64,000 nucleotides of DNA from Myxococcus stipitatus (GTDB lineage Bacteria > Myxococcota > Myxococcia > Myxococcales > Myxococcaceae), in NCBI RefSeq assembly GCF_037414475.1, contig NZ_CP147913.1, positions 3,100,001 to 3,164,000 on the forward strand, in the 5' to 3' direction. A program made the position numbers and the translations under genes. The notes beneath the pieces were generated by a model, which saw only the letters and a list, made by a program, of their open reading frames with translations, was not told the DNA's origin and made no database searches. Positions 47,894 through 57,179 of the stretch are shown piece after piece (the stretch's first letter is position 1; every line of letters starts with the position of its first letter).

Positions 47894-48922
47894 TCAATGC
47901 AACGGGGGCTCAGCCAGGAGTGCGGCACCAATGGCGCCCGACAGCTCTCCGAGCTGCGCGAGCACCACGGGCGGCTGGCGCTCGGGAACGAAGACATGGG
48001 GGCGCATCGCTTCGTAGATGCGGTCGGCGTATTCGATTCCCAGCCGCGTCCCCAAGCCACCTCCGAGGATGACGGCATCCACATCCAGGATGTTGATGGC
48101 GGACGCGATGCCCACCCCCAACATCAGCACCGCATTGTCGATGAGCCGCGTCGCCACGACATCGCGCTCATCGAGCGCCTTCTTCCAGATGCTGCTGGTC
48201 AACCGGGTCCGGTCCTTCTTTCGCATCCACTCAAACAGCATCGTCTTCTCGCCCCGCCGCACCGCCTTGCGGACCTTGTGCTCCAGACACCCGCGTCCCG
48301 CGTAGGCCTCCATGCAGCCACGGCGCCCACAACCACATCGCGAGCCGCCAGGATTCACCACCACATGGCCTATCTCTCCCGCCGCGCCTCGCCCTCTCCA
48401 GGGGACACCATCCAGCACCAGTCCTCCCCCCACCCCTGTTCCCCACCACACCCCCAGCACCGAGCGATACGGAGTGCCCGCCCCCAATCGGTACTCGGCG
48501 GTCACCGCGACCTGGACGTCATTGCCCAACACCACCGGGCCACGCACCAGGTCCGATAGCGCGCCCGCCAGGGGATACGGCTCCGTCCATCCCTTGCCCA
48601 CGTTGCTCACCCGGGCCAGCGTCCCCATTTGGATGTCCACCGAGCCGGGTGCCCCCACGCCCACTCCAGCAAGGCGCCGCGGCGCGAGCCCCGCGGACCG
48701 CGAGGCATCTTCCAACGCATCGAAAATCGCTCGGACCACGTCCTTCGGCCCGGCATCCCCCGGCGTGGGATGCCGGGCATTCCCCAAGGGCCGCCCCACC
48801 GCGTCGACAACCACCGCCTCTATCTTCGTCCCGCCCAGGTCCACCCCTCCCCAGGCACTCCCCTTCACCTCGGATGACCGCGACCCTCGCTGGGCCTCTC
48901 CTCCTCTGCGAGCCTCGTCCAT
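47894..48922 (-). CDS. ROK-family sugar kinase
   Basis: ROK kinases phosphorylate glucose, N-acetylmannosamine or related sugars. The 342-residue protein shows the ATP-binding WGGVDLGGTKIEAVVV near residue 22, a catalytic aspartate in VVLGNDVQVA, the sugar site GEIGHVVVNPGG, and the zinc-binding ROK signature CGCGRRGCMEAYAG. No DNA-binding domain precedes it, so it is an enzyme, not an NagC-type regulator. The ATG at 48922 gives a normal length. It lies downstream of the GT2-Wzx block and may feed activated sugars to it. Confidence 0.9.
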   Translation of the reverse strand: MDEARRGGEAQRGSRSSEVKGSAWGGVDLGGTKIEAVVVDAVGRPLGNARHPTPGDAGPKDVVRAIFDALEDASRSAGLAPRRLAGVGVGAPGSVDIQMGTLARVSNVGKGWTEPYPLAGALSDLVRGPVVLGNDVQVAVTAEYRLGAGTPYRSVLGVWWGTGVGGGLVLDGVPWRGRGAAGEIGHVVVNPGGSRCGCGRRGCMEAYAGRGCLEHKVRKAVRRGEKTMLFEWMRKKDRTRLTSSIWKKALDERDVVATRLIDNAVLMLGVGIASAINILDVDAVILGGGLGTRLGIEYADRIYEAMRPHVFVPERQPPVVLAQLGELSGAIGAALLAEPPLH

Positions 48923-49028
48923 CCCGTGCCTCCGGAGCGCGTACACACTTCCCTTGTCAGGAAGATGCACAGCGCCTCCCGATTCACACGAACACGCCCG
49001 AGGAACAGCCAGGGTGTCAGGCCCGCGA

Positions 49029-49946
49029 CTAACCGCGCTGGACGCTCCGAAGCACGCCACGCACGGCCATCTTGGGGAGGAACCCCAGCATGTACCGCCA
49101 ACGCGGAACCTCCAGATGGTACGGCAGGCTCCGTCGATACAGGTCCAGCGCGAGGTCCATCCGGCCGTGGTCGACCAGCACATGCGAGACATGCCGGGTG
49201 GCATAGAGCAGCATCTGCAACCGCTCGCGCCTCCGCTCGGCCCCACCCGGGTAACGGGCCAGGCGCTCCTGCATCAACTGGTACGCCATTCCCCGGTGCG
49301 CTGACTCCAGCATCGTGGACTCAGAGCCCTCGTGCTTCCGGTAGCCCACCACGAGCGGCGCTCGCACCCAGGCAAACCCTGGCTCGGTCCCCAGGCGATA
49401 CAGCAAATCGTAGTCCTCGGCGACGATGCGCAACGGCGTGAATCCCTCCACCCGCCGCAGCGACTCCGTCCTCACCGCCAGGACACACGCCGTGCGCGGC
49501 GTCGTATCCCCCGCGCTCGCCAGATAGTCCTGGAACGGCACCACCTTCAGCGGCTCTCGCGAGACCCGCGCCAGCTCGTCCTCCCGCTGGAAGGTCACCG
49601 ACGAGCCCATCACCACCGCGGGCATCCCCTGCTCTCGCAACACCTGCCGGTACACCGCGAGTGTCCACGGGAACCACAGGTCATCGCTGTCCAGGAACAC
49701 CACGTACTCGCCTCGGGCCTCCTGGATGCCCAGGTTGCGCGCGGCGCCCGGGCCCGCGTTGGCCTGCTGGAGCACCCTCACCTTCTCGCCGTACCCCGCC
49801 AACACCTCCAGCGTGTCGTCCGTGGAGCCATCGTCCACGACGAGCACCTCGTAATCCCTCTCCTCCTGCGCGAACACCGACGCGAGCGTCCGCTCCAACA
49901 GCCGCGCCCTGTTGTACGTGGGGATGACAACCGAGAAGAACGGCAT
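49029..49946 (-). CDS. glycosyltransferase family 2
   Basis: The 305-residue GT-A enzyme opens MPFFSVVIPTYNRARLLERT, has EVLVVDDGSTDDTLEVL, the GPGAARNLGIQEARGEYVVF stretch and the metal motif FLDSDDLWFP. Sugar and acceptor are unknown. The ATG at 49946 lies 1 bp after the preceding gene's stop. Upstream in-frame sequence is a shadow of that gene. Confidence 0.92.
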   Translation of the reverse strand: MPFFSVVIPTYNRARLLERTLASVFAQEERDYEVLVVDDGSTDDTLEVLAGYGEKVRVLQQANAGPGAARNLGIQEARGEYVVFLDSDDLWFPWTLAVYRQVLREQGMPAVVMGSSVTFQREDELARVSREPLKVVPFQDYLASAGDTTPRTACVLAVRTESLRRVEGFTPLRIVAEDYDLLYRLGTEPGFAWVRAPLVVGYRKHEGSESTMLESAHRGMAYQLMQERLARYPGGAERRRERLQMLLYATRHVSHVLVDHGRMDLALDLYRRSLPYHLEVPRWRYMLGFLPKMAVRGVLRSVQRG

Positions 49947-49947
49947 G

Positions 49948-50898
49948 TCAGACCCGCGCCCGCAGGCCCATCTCGGAGATGCGCAGGAACGTCGCGAGCT
50001 GCCTGCGGAACTCCGGCAGCTCCATCCGCCCTCGCAACAACGTCTGCGCCAGCACCATCGAGTTGTACGGCAACGTGCCCACCAGGATGGCTCGCAACAT
50101 CCACTCGTGCAGCCGGCCATGGTGCTTGCGGAAGTACGCCACCCGAGTGCGCCACAATTCCACCCGCACCTTGTCCGGCCCCGTGACCGAAGGTCGGAAC
50201 GAACGGCTCGACAGGTGCGTAATCACCGCCTCCGGACAGAACGCCACCTCCCAGCCCGCCTTCCACGCCCGCACACACCAGTCCGTGTCTTCCGTATTCC
50301 CCAACGGAGACATCGCCTCGTCGAGCAGCCCTACCTCCGCCAGCGTCTCCTCACGCACGACGATGCAGGCCCCCAACACCCAGTTCACCCGGGCCTCCTC
50401 ATGCCCGTACTGCGCCGGGTCGATCTCCATCCGCTTCAGGAAGTGCAACGGACGCGGCAGGAAGACCAAATCAAACAACTGCCCCGGCAACGACATGGGC
50501 CGGAACGTGCAGTTCTGCACCGTGCCATCCGCGTTCAACAGCCGCGCCCCCGCCATCCCCACCCGCGGATTCTCATCCATGAAGCGCACGAGCGCGTCGA
50601 ACGCCCCCTCGTGCACGATGGTGTCGTCGTTGAAGATGCAGATGTAGCGGCCCTGCGCCTGCCTCAAGACTTGATTGTGATTGGCGGAGAAGCCCTTGCG
50701 CTCCGTGTTGAACAACCAGCGCACCTGCGGGAAGTCGCGGCGCATCGCCTCCACGCCCCGCCCGTCCGTCGCGTTGTCCACGACCCACACCTCGAAGGTG
50801 CAGTCCCGCGTCGTCTCGAAGAGCGTACGCAAGCAGTCATGCAGCAGCTCCGGATTGCTGTGATTGACAATGGAGATGATCAGGTCGGACTTCGCCAT
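49948..50898 (-). CDS. glycosyltransferase family 2 (rhamnosyltransferase-like)
   Basis: The 316-residue protein has LIISIVNHSNPELLHDCLRT, VWVVDNATDGRG, the GFSANHNQVLRQAQGRYICI segment and metal motif FNDDTIVHEGAF, then GACIVVREETLAEVGLLDEA with NTEDTDWCVRAW, all typical of the GT2 group that includes rhamnosyltransferases. The ATG at 50898 has GAGG six bases upstream; a GTG at 50910 that overlaps the Wzx stop by 4 bp is an alternative. Confidence 0.92.
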   Translation of the reverse strand: MAKSDLIISIVNHSNPELLHDCLRTLFETTRDCTFEVWVVDNATDGRGVEAMRRDFPQVRWLFNTERKGFSANHNQVLRQAQGRYICIFNDDTIVHEGAFDALVRFMDENPRVGMAGARLLNADGTVQNCTFRPMSLPGQLFDLVFLPRPLHFLKRMEIDPAQYGHEEARVNWVLGACIVVREETLAEVGLLDEAMSPLGNTEDTDWCVRAWKAGWEVAFCPEAVITHLSSRSFRPSVTGPDKVRVELWRTRVAYFRKHHGRLHEWMLRAILVGTLPYNSMVLAQTLLRGRMELPEFRRQLATFLRISEMGLRARV

Positions 50899-50906
50899 CG
50901 AATGCC

Positions 50907-52409
50907 TCACATCCCTGTTGTGGCGGCCCGCCGCGAACGGACGAAGGCCAGGATGTCGCGCAGCACGCCCAGGAGCGACAACGTCCCGGGAACCCGCTCG
51001 CGAACCAGCAGCAACACCGTGAACACCCCCACGCCCGCGACCCACCGCACCAGCGTCCCTTCGACCACCCACATCTGCGCCACCGCCACCGCCGCCGCCA
51101 ACAACATCCCCACGAAGACCACGGGCTCCACCACCTGGAACACCAACCCACGCAGCGCCGGATTCAGCCGGGACACCAACCACGCCGTCACCCACACCTC
51201 CAACAGCGAGACGCCCACGCCCATGGGCCCGATTCCCGCCAGCCCGAAGCGCTGGATGGCCCACGTCCCCACGCCCCACTTCGCCACGCCCACGCCCACC
51301 ACCACCACCAGCCGCTCCCAGGGCCGGCCTCCCGCGTTCTGCGCCGTCGCCAACAGCCCCGTCAACGTGACGAGCAGACACTCCAGGCTGAACCACTGCA
51401 CCAGCGGCACCGCCTCGCTCCACCGGTCGCCGAAGAACAGCGGCACCAACACCGGCATCCCCATCACCGCCACCGGGAGCGCCAGGAGCAACACCGCGGA
51501 CAGCCGCCGCAGCGACGTCCCCAGGTACTCCGCGAACCCCGCCGGGTCATCCTGCAACCGGCAGTAGGCGGGGAACGCCACGCGGTTGAGCACCGCGCTC
51601 AACATCATCGGCGTCGAGGCCAGCGCCCAGGCCCAGTTCACCAGCCCCACGCTCTCCTTGCCGAGCACATGCCCCACCACCAACGGCACCCATCCCGCCA
51701 CCAGCGCCGCCACCAACGGCGGAAGCTGGAACGCCAGCCCGAACCCCAAGAGCCGCCGAAGCACCTCCAGCCGGAACACACCCCGCGGACGCCAGGGCGA
51801 CGCCCACCAGATGCACCCCAACCCCACGACACCTCGGACCAACGCGCCCAGCGCCAGCGCCCAGGCCCCCAACCCCGCCCACGCCAACACCAACGTGCAG
51901 GCCACCTGCGCCAGGTTCTCCACCAGCTCCGCGCGGGCAATGGCAGGAAAGGCCAGCTTCCGCTCCAACGCCATCAGCGGAATGACTCGCAGCGATGACA
52001 GGAACAAACCCAGCGCCAGCGCACACACCATGGGCACCGCGCCAGGCCCCAGCGCGTAGCCCTCCGTGAGCCGGGGCGCCAACGCACACACCGCCGCGAC
52101 GATGACGGCCGTGAGTGCCTGATGACACCAGAAGATGGTGAACGTCTCGTCCTGGGTGGGCTCATGGGGCTGGCGCACCAGCGCCGCGCTCAGGCCCAGG
52201 TCGCCCAGGAACACCCCCAGCGAGGCCGCGTACGAGACGATGCCGAACAAGCCGTAGTCCGACGGGAAGAGCAGACGCGAGAGCACCAGGGCGCTCACGA
52301 CGCGCAGGCCTTGCGAGGCCAGCGTGCGCGCCACCAGCACAATCATGCCCTTCAGGGCACGGGCCCTCACCTCGCCAGTGTCCACCTCGGGTGCCGCGGT
52401 CGCGTTCAT
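50907..52409 (-). CDS. polysaccharide flippase (Wzx, MOP superfamily)
   Basis: Wzx flips undecaprenyl-linked repeat units across the inner membrane. The 500-residue protein has about 12-14 hydrophobic helices and the family opening RALKGMIVLVARTLASQGLR followed by SALVLSRLLFPSDYGLFGIV. The first ~20 residues are a polar cytoplasmic lead. It heads a minus-strand block with two GT2 genes and is divergent from a methyltransferase gene across about 200 bp. Confidence 0.92.
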   Translation of the reverse strand: MNATAAPEVDTGEVRARALKGMIVLVARTLASQGLRVVSALVLSRLLFPSDYGLFGIVSYAASLGVFLGDLGLSAALVRQPHEPTQDETFTIFWCHQALTAVIVAAVCALAPRLTEGYALGPGAVPMVCALALGLFLSSLRVIPLMALERKLAFPAIARAELVENLAQVACTLVLAWAGLGAWALALGALVRGVVGLGCIWWASPWRPRGVFRLEVLRRLLGFGLAFQLPPLVAALVAGWVPLVVGHVLGKESVGLVNWAWALASTPMMLSAVLNRVAFPAYCRLQDDPAGFAEYLGTSLRRLSAVLLLALPVAVMGMPVLVPLFFGDRWSEAVPLVQWFSLECLLVTLTGLLATAQNAGGRPWERLVVVVGVGVAKWGVGTWAIQRFGLAGIGPMGVGVSLLEVWVTAWLVSRLNPALRGLVFQVVEPVVFVGMLLAAAVAVAQMWVVEGTLVRWVAGVGVFTVLLLVRERVPGTLSLLGVLRDILAFVRSRRAATTGM

Positions 52410-52610
52410 CGCCAGAGTGAGGCCCGCTCCCGGCCTCCGCTCGCGCTCCAACGCGCGAAAGGTGGCCGGATGGTACGAGGCCCACCCCGGCCTCACAAGC
52501 AACGAGAGCAGCGCACCAAGTCCCACCAACAGCCAGGGCTCGGCTGTCCGGCCGCCACCTCACCACGAAGGTTGCTCCTCACGGAGCCGCGAGGCTACGG
52601 TCCGTCGGCC

Positions 52611-53279
52611 ATGTCACCGAGCCAATCCCTCATCCAGTTCCTCAAGCGCGAGGTGTTCGTCGGCGAGCACGAGGTCTTCCACCGTGCCTTGCGCGAAGCC
52701 CTGGTCGGCTCCTGCGACAGCGTGCTCGACATCGGCTGTGGTTCGGGCTCGCCCCTCCGCCACATCACCCAGCACTTCTCCCGCTCGGTGGGCGTGGATG
52801 GCTATCAGGTCAGCATCGAGCGCAGCCGCGCCGCGGGCATCCATCAGGAGTACCACTGCATGGACCTGCTCGAGGCGGGCAAGCACTTCGCCCCCAAGAG
52901 CTTCGACGCCGTCGTCGCCCTGGACGTCATCGAGCACTTCGACAAGCCCGAGGGCTTCAAGCTCCTGGAGATGATGGAGTCGCTGGCGCGCAAGCGCGTG
53001 GTCATCTTCACGCCCAATGGCTTTCTTCCCCAGGACGAGTGGGACAACAACGTCCACCAGGTCCACCGCTCGGGCTGGGAGGTCTATGACTTCGAGCTGC
53101 GAGGCTATCGCGTCACCGGGATGAGCGGCTGGAAGCCCCTGCGCGGGGACTTCGCCTACCCGACCATCAAGCCGTCGCGCCTGGGCAGCCGGCTGTCCAT
53201 CCTCACCGAGCCCTTCGCCACGCGCTTCCCGCGGCACGCCTTCCAGCTCCTCGCCGTCCGCGACATGGAAGCCTCCTGA
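52611..53279 (+). CDS. class I SAM-dependent methyltransferase
   Basis: The 222-residue protein has the SAM-binding motif I SVLDIGCGSGSPLRHI, motif II SVGVDGYQVSIERS, and motif IV FDAVVALDVIEHF, a typical small class I methyltransferase. The acceptor is unknown, but position at the head of a glycosyltransferase operon suggests glycan O-methylation or end-capping. The ATG at 52611 is the first plausible start after the divergent gap; the Shine-Dalgarno sequence is weak. Confidence 0.88.
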   Translation: MSPSQSLIQFLKREVFVGEHEVFHRALREALVGSCDSVLDIGCGSGSPLRHITQHFSRSVGVDGYQVSIERSRAAGIHQEYHCMDLLEAGKHFAPKSFDAVVALDVIEHFDKPEGFKLLEMMESLARKRVVIFTPNGFLPQDEWDNNVHQVHRSGWEVYDFELRGYRVTGMSGWKPLRGDFAYPTIKPSRLGSRLSILTEPFATRFPRHAFQLLAVRDMEAS

Positions 53280-53282
53280 ACC

Positions 53283-54434
53283 GTGGCGCCCTCCCGCGAG
53301 GACTCGCCTCGCTCCTGGCACCTGCTCACCGGTGAGTACCCGCCCCACCCGGGCGGAGTCAGCGACTACACCCGGCTCGTCGCCCAGGCGCTCGCACGGG
53401 AGGGCCAGGACGTCCACGTCTGGACCTCCGGTGAGCCCGGTACCCAGGTGGAGAATGGCGTCACCGTCCACCGCGCCCCGGGCCTCTTCCTGCCGCGAGG
53501 GCTGCGGTGGATGTCGCGCGAGCTGGACCGTTGCCCGGCACCGCGCAGGCTGTTGCTCCAGTACGTCCCCCACGCCTTCGGAATGAAGGCGATGAATGTG
53601 CCCTTCTGCGCGTGGTTCGCCTCGCGCGGGCAGGATGAGCGCTGGGTCTTCTTCCACGAAATCGTCTACCCCTGGAGCCTGTCCGCGAAGCCTCGGCATC
53701 AGGTGCTCGCGGGCGTCACGCGGGTGATGGCGCGGCTCGCGGGCGGCTCGGCGGACCGCGTCTTCGTGTCCATCCCCTCCTGGGCGGAGCATCTGCCATC
53801 GAGCATCCGCGCTCGCGCGGAGTGGCGTCCCGTGCCCAGCACGCTCCCCACCTCGGTGCCGGCTGTGGCGCTCGCGGCGGTGCGTGCGACGCTGGGCCCA
53901 GGTCCGTGGCTCGGTCACTTCGGGACCTACGGCTCCGCCATCCGAGTGCCCCTCGAAGAGGTCCTGGTGCCGCTGCTTCGCGCGGATGCACGGCGCAAGG
54001 TGCTGCTCCTCGGACGCGGCAGCCAACAGGTCTCGAAGGAGCTTGGGGCTCGCCATCCGGAGCTGGAGGCTCGCGTTCTCGCGCGGGACTCGCTCGCGCC
54101 GGAGGACCTCGTGGCCCACCTCGCGGCCATGGACCTCCTGGTCCAACCGTATCCCGATGGCGTGAGCGCACGCCGCACGACGGCCATGGCGGGGCTCGCC
54201 CTGGGATTGCCGCTCGTCACCCAGCCAGGGCACCTCACGGAGCCGCTCTGGAAGGACTCGGGCGCTGTCGCCCTCGCGGAGGGCCTCACGTCTCGCGCGC
54301 TCATCAACGCGGCTGAAAAGCTCCTCGCCCATCCCGAGCAGCTCGCCGCGCTGGGGGCTCGCGCGGCCCGCGTCTATCGCGAACACTTCGCCCTGGAGCG
54401 CACGGTGGAGACACTGCTGCGGCCACCTTCGTGA
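53283..54434 (+). CDS. glycosyltransferase family 4-like (GT-B)
   Basis: The 383-residue GT-B enzyme starts with GTG 3 bp after the methyltransferase. The N-terminal domain has WHLLTGEYPPHPGGVSDYTR with the glycine loop of family 4. The C-terminal domain has GHFGTYGSAIRVPLEEVLVP and the MDLLVQPYPDGVSARRTTAM region, where the usual E-x7-E donor motif is not clear. It probably transfers a hexose to the lipid-linked intermediate. It overlaps the next gene by GTGA. Confidence 0.87.
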   Translation: MAPSREDSPRSWHLLTGEYPPHPGGVSDYTRLVAQALAREGQDVHVWTSGEPGTQVENGVTVHRAPGLFLPRGLRWMSRELDRCPAPRRLLLQYVPHAFGMKAMNVPFCAWFASRGQDERWVFFHEIVYPWSLSAKPRHQVLAGVTRVMARLAGGSADRVFVSIPSWAEHLPSSIRARAEWRPVPSTLPTSVPAVALAAVRATLGPGPWLGHFGTYGSAIRVPLEEVLVPLLRADARRKVLLLGRGSQQVSKELGARHPELEARVLARDSLAPEDLVAHLAAMDLLVQPYPDGVSARRTTAMAGLALGLPLVTQPGHLTEPLWKDSGAVALAEGLTSRALINAAEKLLAHPEQLAALGARAARVYREHFALERTVETLLRPPS

Positions 54435-55576
54435 CGACCTCCCCGCCCCTCCGGCTCGCGCTGCTCATGGACCCTCGCGAGGAGGGCTGGCCCAGCATGG
54501 ACCTGGTGGGCGAGGCCCTCCTCGACGGCCTCGCCTCACATCCCCACGAGGTGTCCGTCCAGGGACTGCGCCCTTCCCTGCCCACGCTGGTCCGACGTCT
54601 GCCCCGCCTGGGCGAACGACGTGCTTCGTTCAACGCGGACCGCATGCTCGGCCGCTTCGCGCGCTACCCCGTGCACGCGCTGCTCGCGCGACAGCGGTTC
54701 GATGCGTTCCACATCGTGGACCACACCTACGCGCAGCTGGCGCACGTGCTCCCCGCCTCGCGCACGGGTGTCTATTGCTTCGACCTGGATGCGTTCCGCT
54801 CTGTCATGGAGCCCCACCGCGACCCTCGCCCCGCGTGGTTCCGGCTGATGGCGAAGACCCAGCTCCGAGGCCTCGAGCGCGCCGCCATCGTCTTCCACCC
54901 CACGCAGACCATTCGCGACGAACTGCTCGCGCACGGACTGGTGGACCCGTCCCGCCTCGTGTGGGCTCCGCTCGGCGTCTCGCCCGAGTACCGACCGGAG
55001 CCCACGGCGGGAGACCAGAGCCGGCAGGTGCTCTCCGCGCTGGGAGGACGGCCCTACTTGCTGCACGTCGGCAGCTCGATTCCCCGCAAGCGGTTGGATG
55101 TTCTCTTCGAGGTCTTCGCCGCGCTACGAGCCCGCCATCCCGACTTGCGGTTGGTGCAGCAGGGTGGCGCGCTGACACCTTCCCAGCGCGAGCAGGTGTC
55201 GCGACTGGGTATCGGCGAGGTGCTGCTCCAGCCTCCGTTCCAGGAGCGCGCCACGCTCGCGGGGCTGTACCGCAACGCGAAGGCCGTGCTCATCCCCAGC
55301 GAAGCGGAGGGCTTCGGGCTCCCGCTCGTCGAGGCCCTCGCCTGCGGTGCTCCCGTGGTGGCCAGCGATTTGCCCGTGCTCCGAGAGGTCGGCGCGGAGA
55401 CCTGCCTGTACTGCCCTGTGGGGGACATCCCCGCCTGGACGCGGACCTTGGACGCGCTGCTCACGGGAGACACGCGGGGTCCCTCGCTCGACCTCCGACT
55501 CGAGAGGGCCTCGCGCTTCACCTGGGCCGCGCACGCCCGCACCGTGCTGGACGCCTATCTGCGGCTCGTGGCCTGA
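54431..55576 (+). CDS. glycosyltransferase family 4/1 (GT-B)
   Basis: The 381-residue enzyme shows the C-terminal GT1/GT4 donor-binding signatures: PYLLHVGSSIPRKRLDVLFE, then AVLIPSEAEGFGLPLVEALA with the E-x7-E pair, and CGAPVVASDLPVLREVG. The GTG start overlaps the preceding stop by 4 bp. It closes the plus-strand methyltransferase-GT-GT operon and ends 12 bp before the convergent kinase gene. Confidence 0.92.
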   Translation: MTTSPPLRLALLMDPREEGWPSMDLVGEALLDGLASHPHEVSVQGLRPSLPTLVRRLPRLGERRASFNADRMLGRFARYPVHALLARQRFDAFHIVDHTYAQLAHVLPASRTGVYCFDLDAFRSVMEPHRDPRPAWFRLMAKTQLRGLERAAIVFHPTQTIRDELLAHGLVDPSRLVWAPLGVSPEYRPEPTAGDQSRQVLSALGGRPYLLHVGSSIPRKRLDVLFEVFAALRARHPDLRLVQQGGALTPSQREQVSRLGIGEVLLQPPFQERATLAGLYRNAKAVLIPSEAEGFGLPLVEALACGAPVVASDLPVLREVGAETCLYCPVGDIPAWTRTLDALLTGDTRGPSLDLRLERASRFTWAAHARTVLDAYLRLVA

Positions 55577-55588
55577 GCTCGGCTCACG

Positions 55589-57010
55589 TCATGAATGCAG
55601 GACGGCCCAGCCGCCCACCATCACCACCACGGCGACCACGCTCACCACCCACCACCATCTGCGTGGGCGCGGGGGGCGCAGGCTCGGAGCATCGAGCGTC
55701 GTCGGCGCCATCACCATCGTGGGCGTCGCCTTCGGGTCCGTGGCCTCCGGACGCGCGCCACGCCGAGCCTCTCTCACGTGCCGCTCACGCCGTCCCTGTC
55801 GTGGCGGCTTCACCTGGGTCGGCTCGGAGGAGGCGTGCGACTCCGCCGCCATCGCGGGAGACATCCGCGTGACGCCCTCGGTGAGCGACGAGAGGATGAG
55901 CTTCAACTCACGCCGCACGGCCTCGGCGGAGGATGGACGCTGCGCGGGCTCCTTCGCGAGCAGGCGCAGCACGAGGGCCTCCAACGCGGGGTTCACCTCG
56001 ACGAAGGTGGAGGGGCGCGGCGGCGGCGTGCGGACATGTTGCACGACGATGGCCATGGGTGATGCCCCGTCGAAGGGCAACCGGCGCGTCAGCATCTCGT
56101 AGGCGATGATGCCCACCGAATACAGGTCCGTCTGCGGACTCACCTGCTGACCACACGCCTGCTCCGGCGCGATGTACTCCGGCGTGCCGACCATCGAATT
56201 GGCGTGCGTCTGCGGCGTGCTCCCATAGGGCGCTTCGGTGCGCTTGGCGATACCGAAGTCGAGGACCTTCACGGTCTCCGCGCCGTCCTCATCGCGCACG
56301 ATGTAGACATTGCCCGGCTTGAGGTCCCGGTGGATGACTCCGGCCGCATGCGCCGCGCCCAGCGCGCTGAGCAGCACATCCAGCACCCGGAGCACCTCCG
56401 AGTCCGGCATGGGCGCGCGCTGATGGATGACCTCGTCCAGCGGCGTGCCCTCCAGGTACTCCATCACCAGGTACTGGCCGACGTCTGGAATGACGCCAAA
56501 GCCAAAGATGTCGATGATGCCCCGGTGGCGAATGGCCGAGGCCGCGCGAGCCTCCGTCGCCAGGTCCCTGGCGCGTCCGCCTTCCACGAAGTCCGGGCGG
56601 AGGACCTTGATGGCCACGCGCTGTCCAATGACCGCGTGCTCACCCTCGTAGACGATGCCCATGCCGCCGCTGCCGATGCGGCGCTTGAGCACGTAGTCAC
56701 CCACCTTCGTGCCCACCAGCATGTCGCGGGTGACGGACTCCTCCCACTTCAACATCCGAGCCGCGTTCACCACGGGCGAGTTCGGCGCGGCAGGCTTCGC
56801 TGGAGGCACCAGCGCGCTCCGCTGGCTCTTGAGCGTGTCTCCGTCCGTGTCCTCTTCCGAGTCACCCGCGCGATACGGGCCGCCCGACGCGACGACGTCC
56901 GCTCGAAACACCTCTTTCGGGCAGACCGTCACACCCAGGCGGTGCTTCGCCCCACAACGGGGACACGTACGCGGAGGACTCATCGTCGGCCGCATCATCC
57001 CCGGCCGCAT
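55589..57010 (-). CDS. membrane-anchored Ser/Thr protein kinase with N-terminal zinc-ribbon-like motif
   Basis: A Hanks-type kinase of 473 residues. The N-terminus has CPRCG-x9-CP (Cys16, Cys19, Cys30), a zinc-ribbon-like knuckle lacking an obvious fourth Cys. The kinase domain (about 106-375) has the Gly loop GSGGMGIVYEG, Lys135, catalytic HRDLKPGN (Asp229), DFGIAKR (Asp251) and GTPEYIAPEQ, so it should be active. A Pro/Arg-rich linker leads to one C-terminal helix (WWWVVSVVAVVVMVGGWAVL) with almost nothing outside, so it is tethered facing the cytoplasm. It sits inside the glycan locus. Confidence 0.94.
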   Translation of the reverse strand: MRPGMMRPTMSPPRTCPRCGAKHRLGVTVCPKEVFRADVVASGGPYRAGDSEEDTDGDTLKSQRSALVPPAKPAAPNSPVVNAARMLKWEESVTRDMLVGTKVGDYVLKRRIGSGGMGIVYEGEHAVIGQRVAIKVLRPDFVEGGRARDLATEARAASAIRHRGIIDIFGFGVIPDVGQYLVMEYLEGTPLDEVIHQRAPMPDSEVLRVLDVLLSALGAAHAAGVIHRDLKPGNVYIVRDEDGAETVKVLDFGIAKRTEAPYGSTPQTHANSMVGTPEYIAPEQACGQQVSPQTDLYSVGIIAYEMLTRRLPFDGASPMAIVVQHVRTPPPRPSTFVEVNPALEALVLRLLAKEPAQRPSSAEAVRRELKLILSSLTEGVTRMSPAMAAESHASSEPTQVKPPRQGRRERHVREARRGARPEATDPKATPTMVMAPTTLDAPSLRPPRPRRWWWVVSVVAVVVMVGGWAVLHS

Positions 57011-57179
57011 CGCCAGACGCCATCACCGACGACGTCGCTCCATTTCGTGTCGCCACACGACGCACCGCGAACACAGCTCCGTCTCGAATTCCAGATTTAT
57101 TTCCTGACGTGACCGCCCCCTCGGGGAATGCGGGGAGCAGGATTGACGGGTCCACAGGGGTCTGATTCGGTCCGGGTGC

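Noticed and set aside
50898-50910. GTG at 50910 as the GT2 start, overlapping the Wzx stop
   Set aside because: It is possible, but the ATG at 50898 has a better-spaced GAGG ribosome site and the usual family N-terminus; kept as an alternative only.
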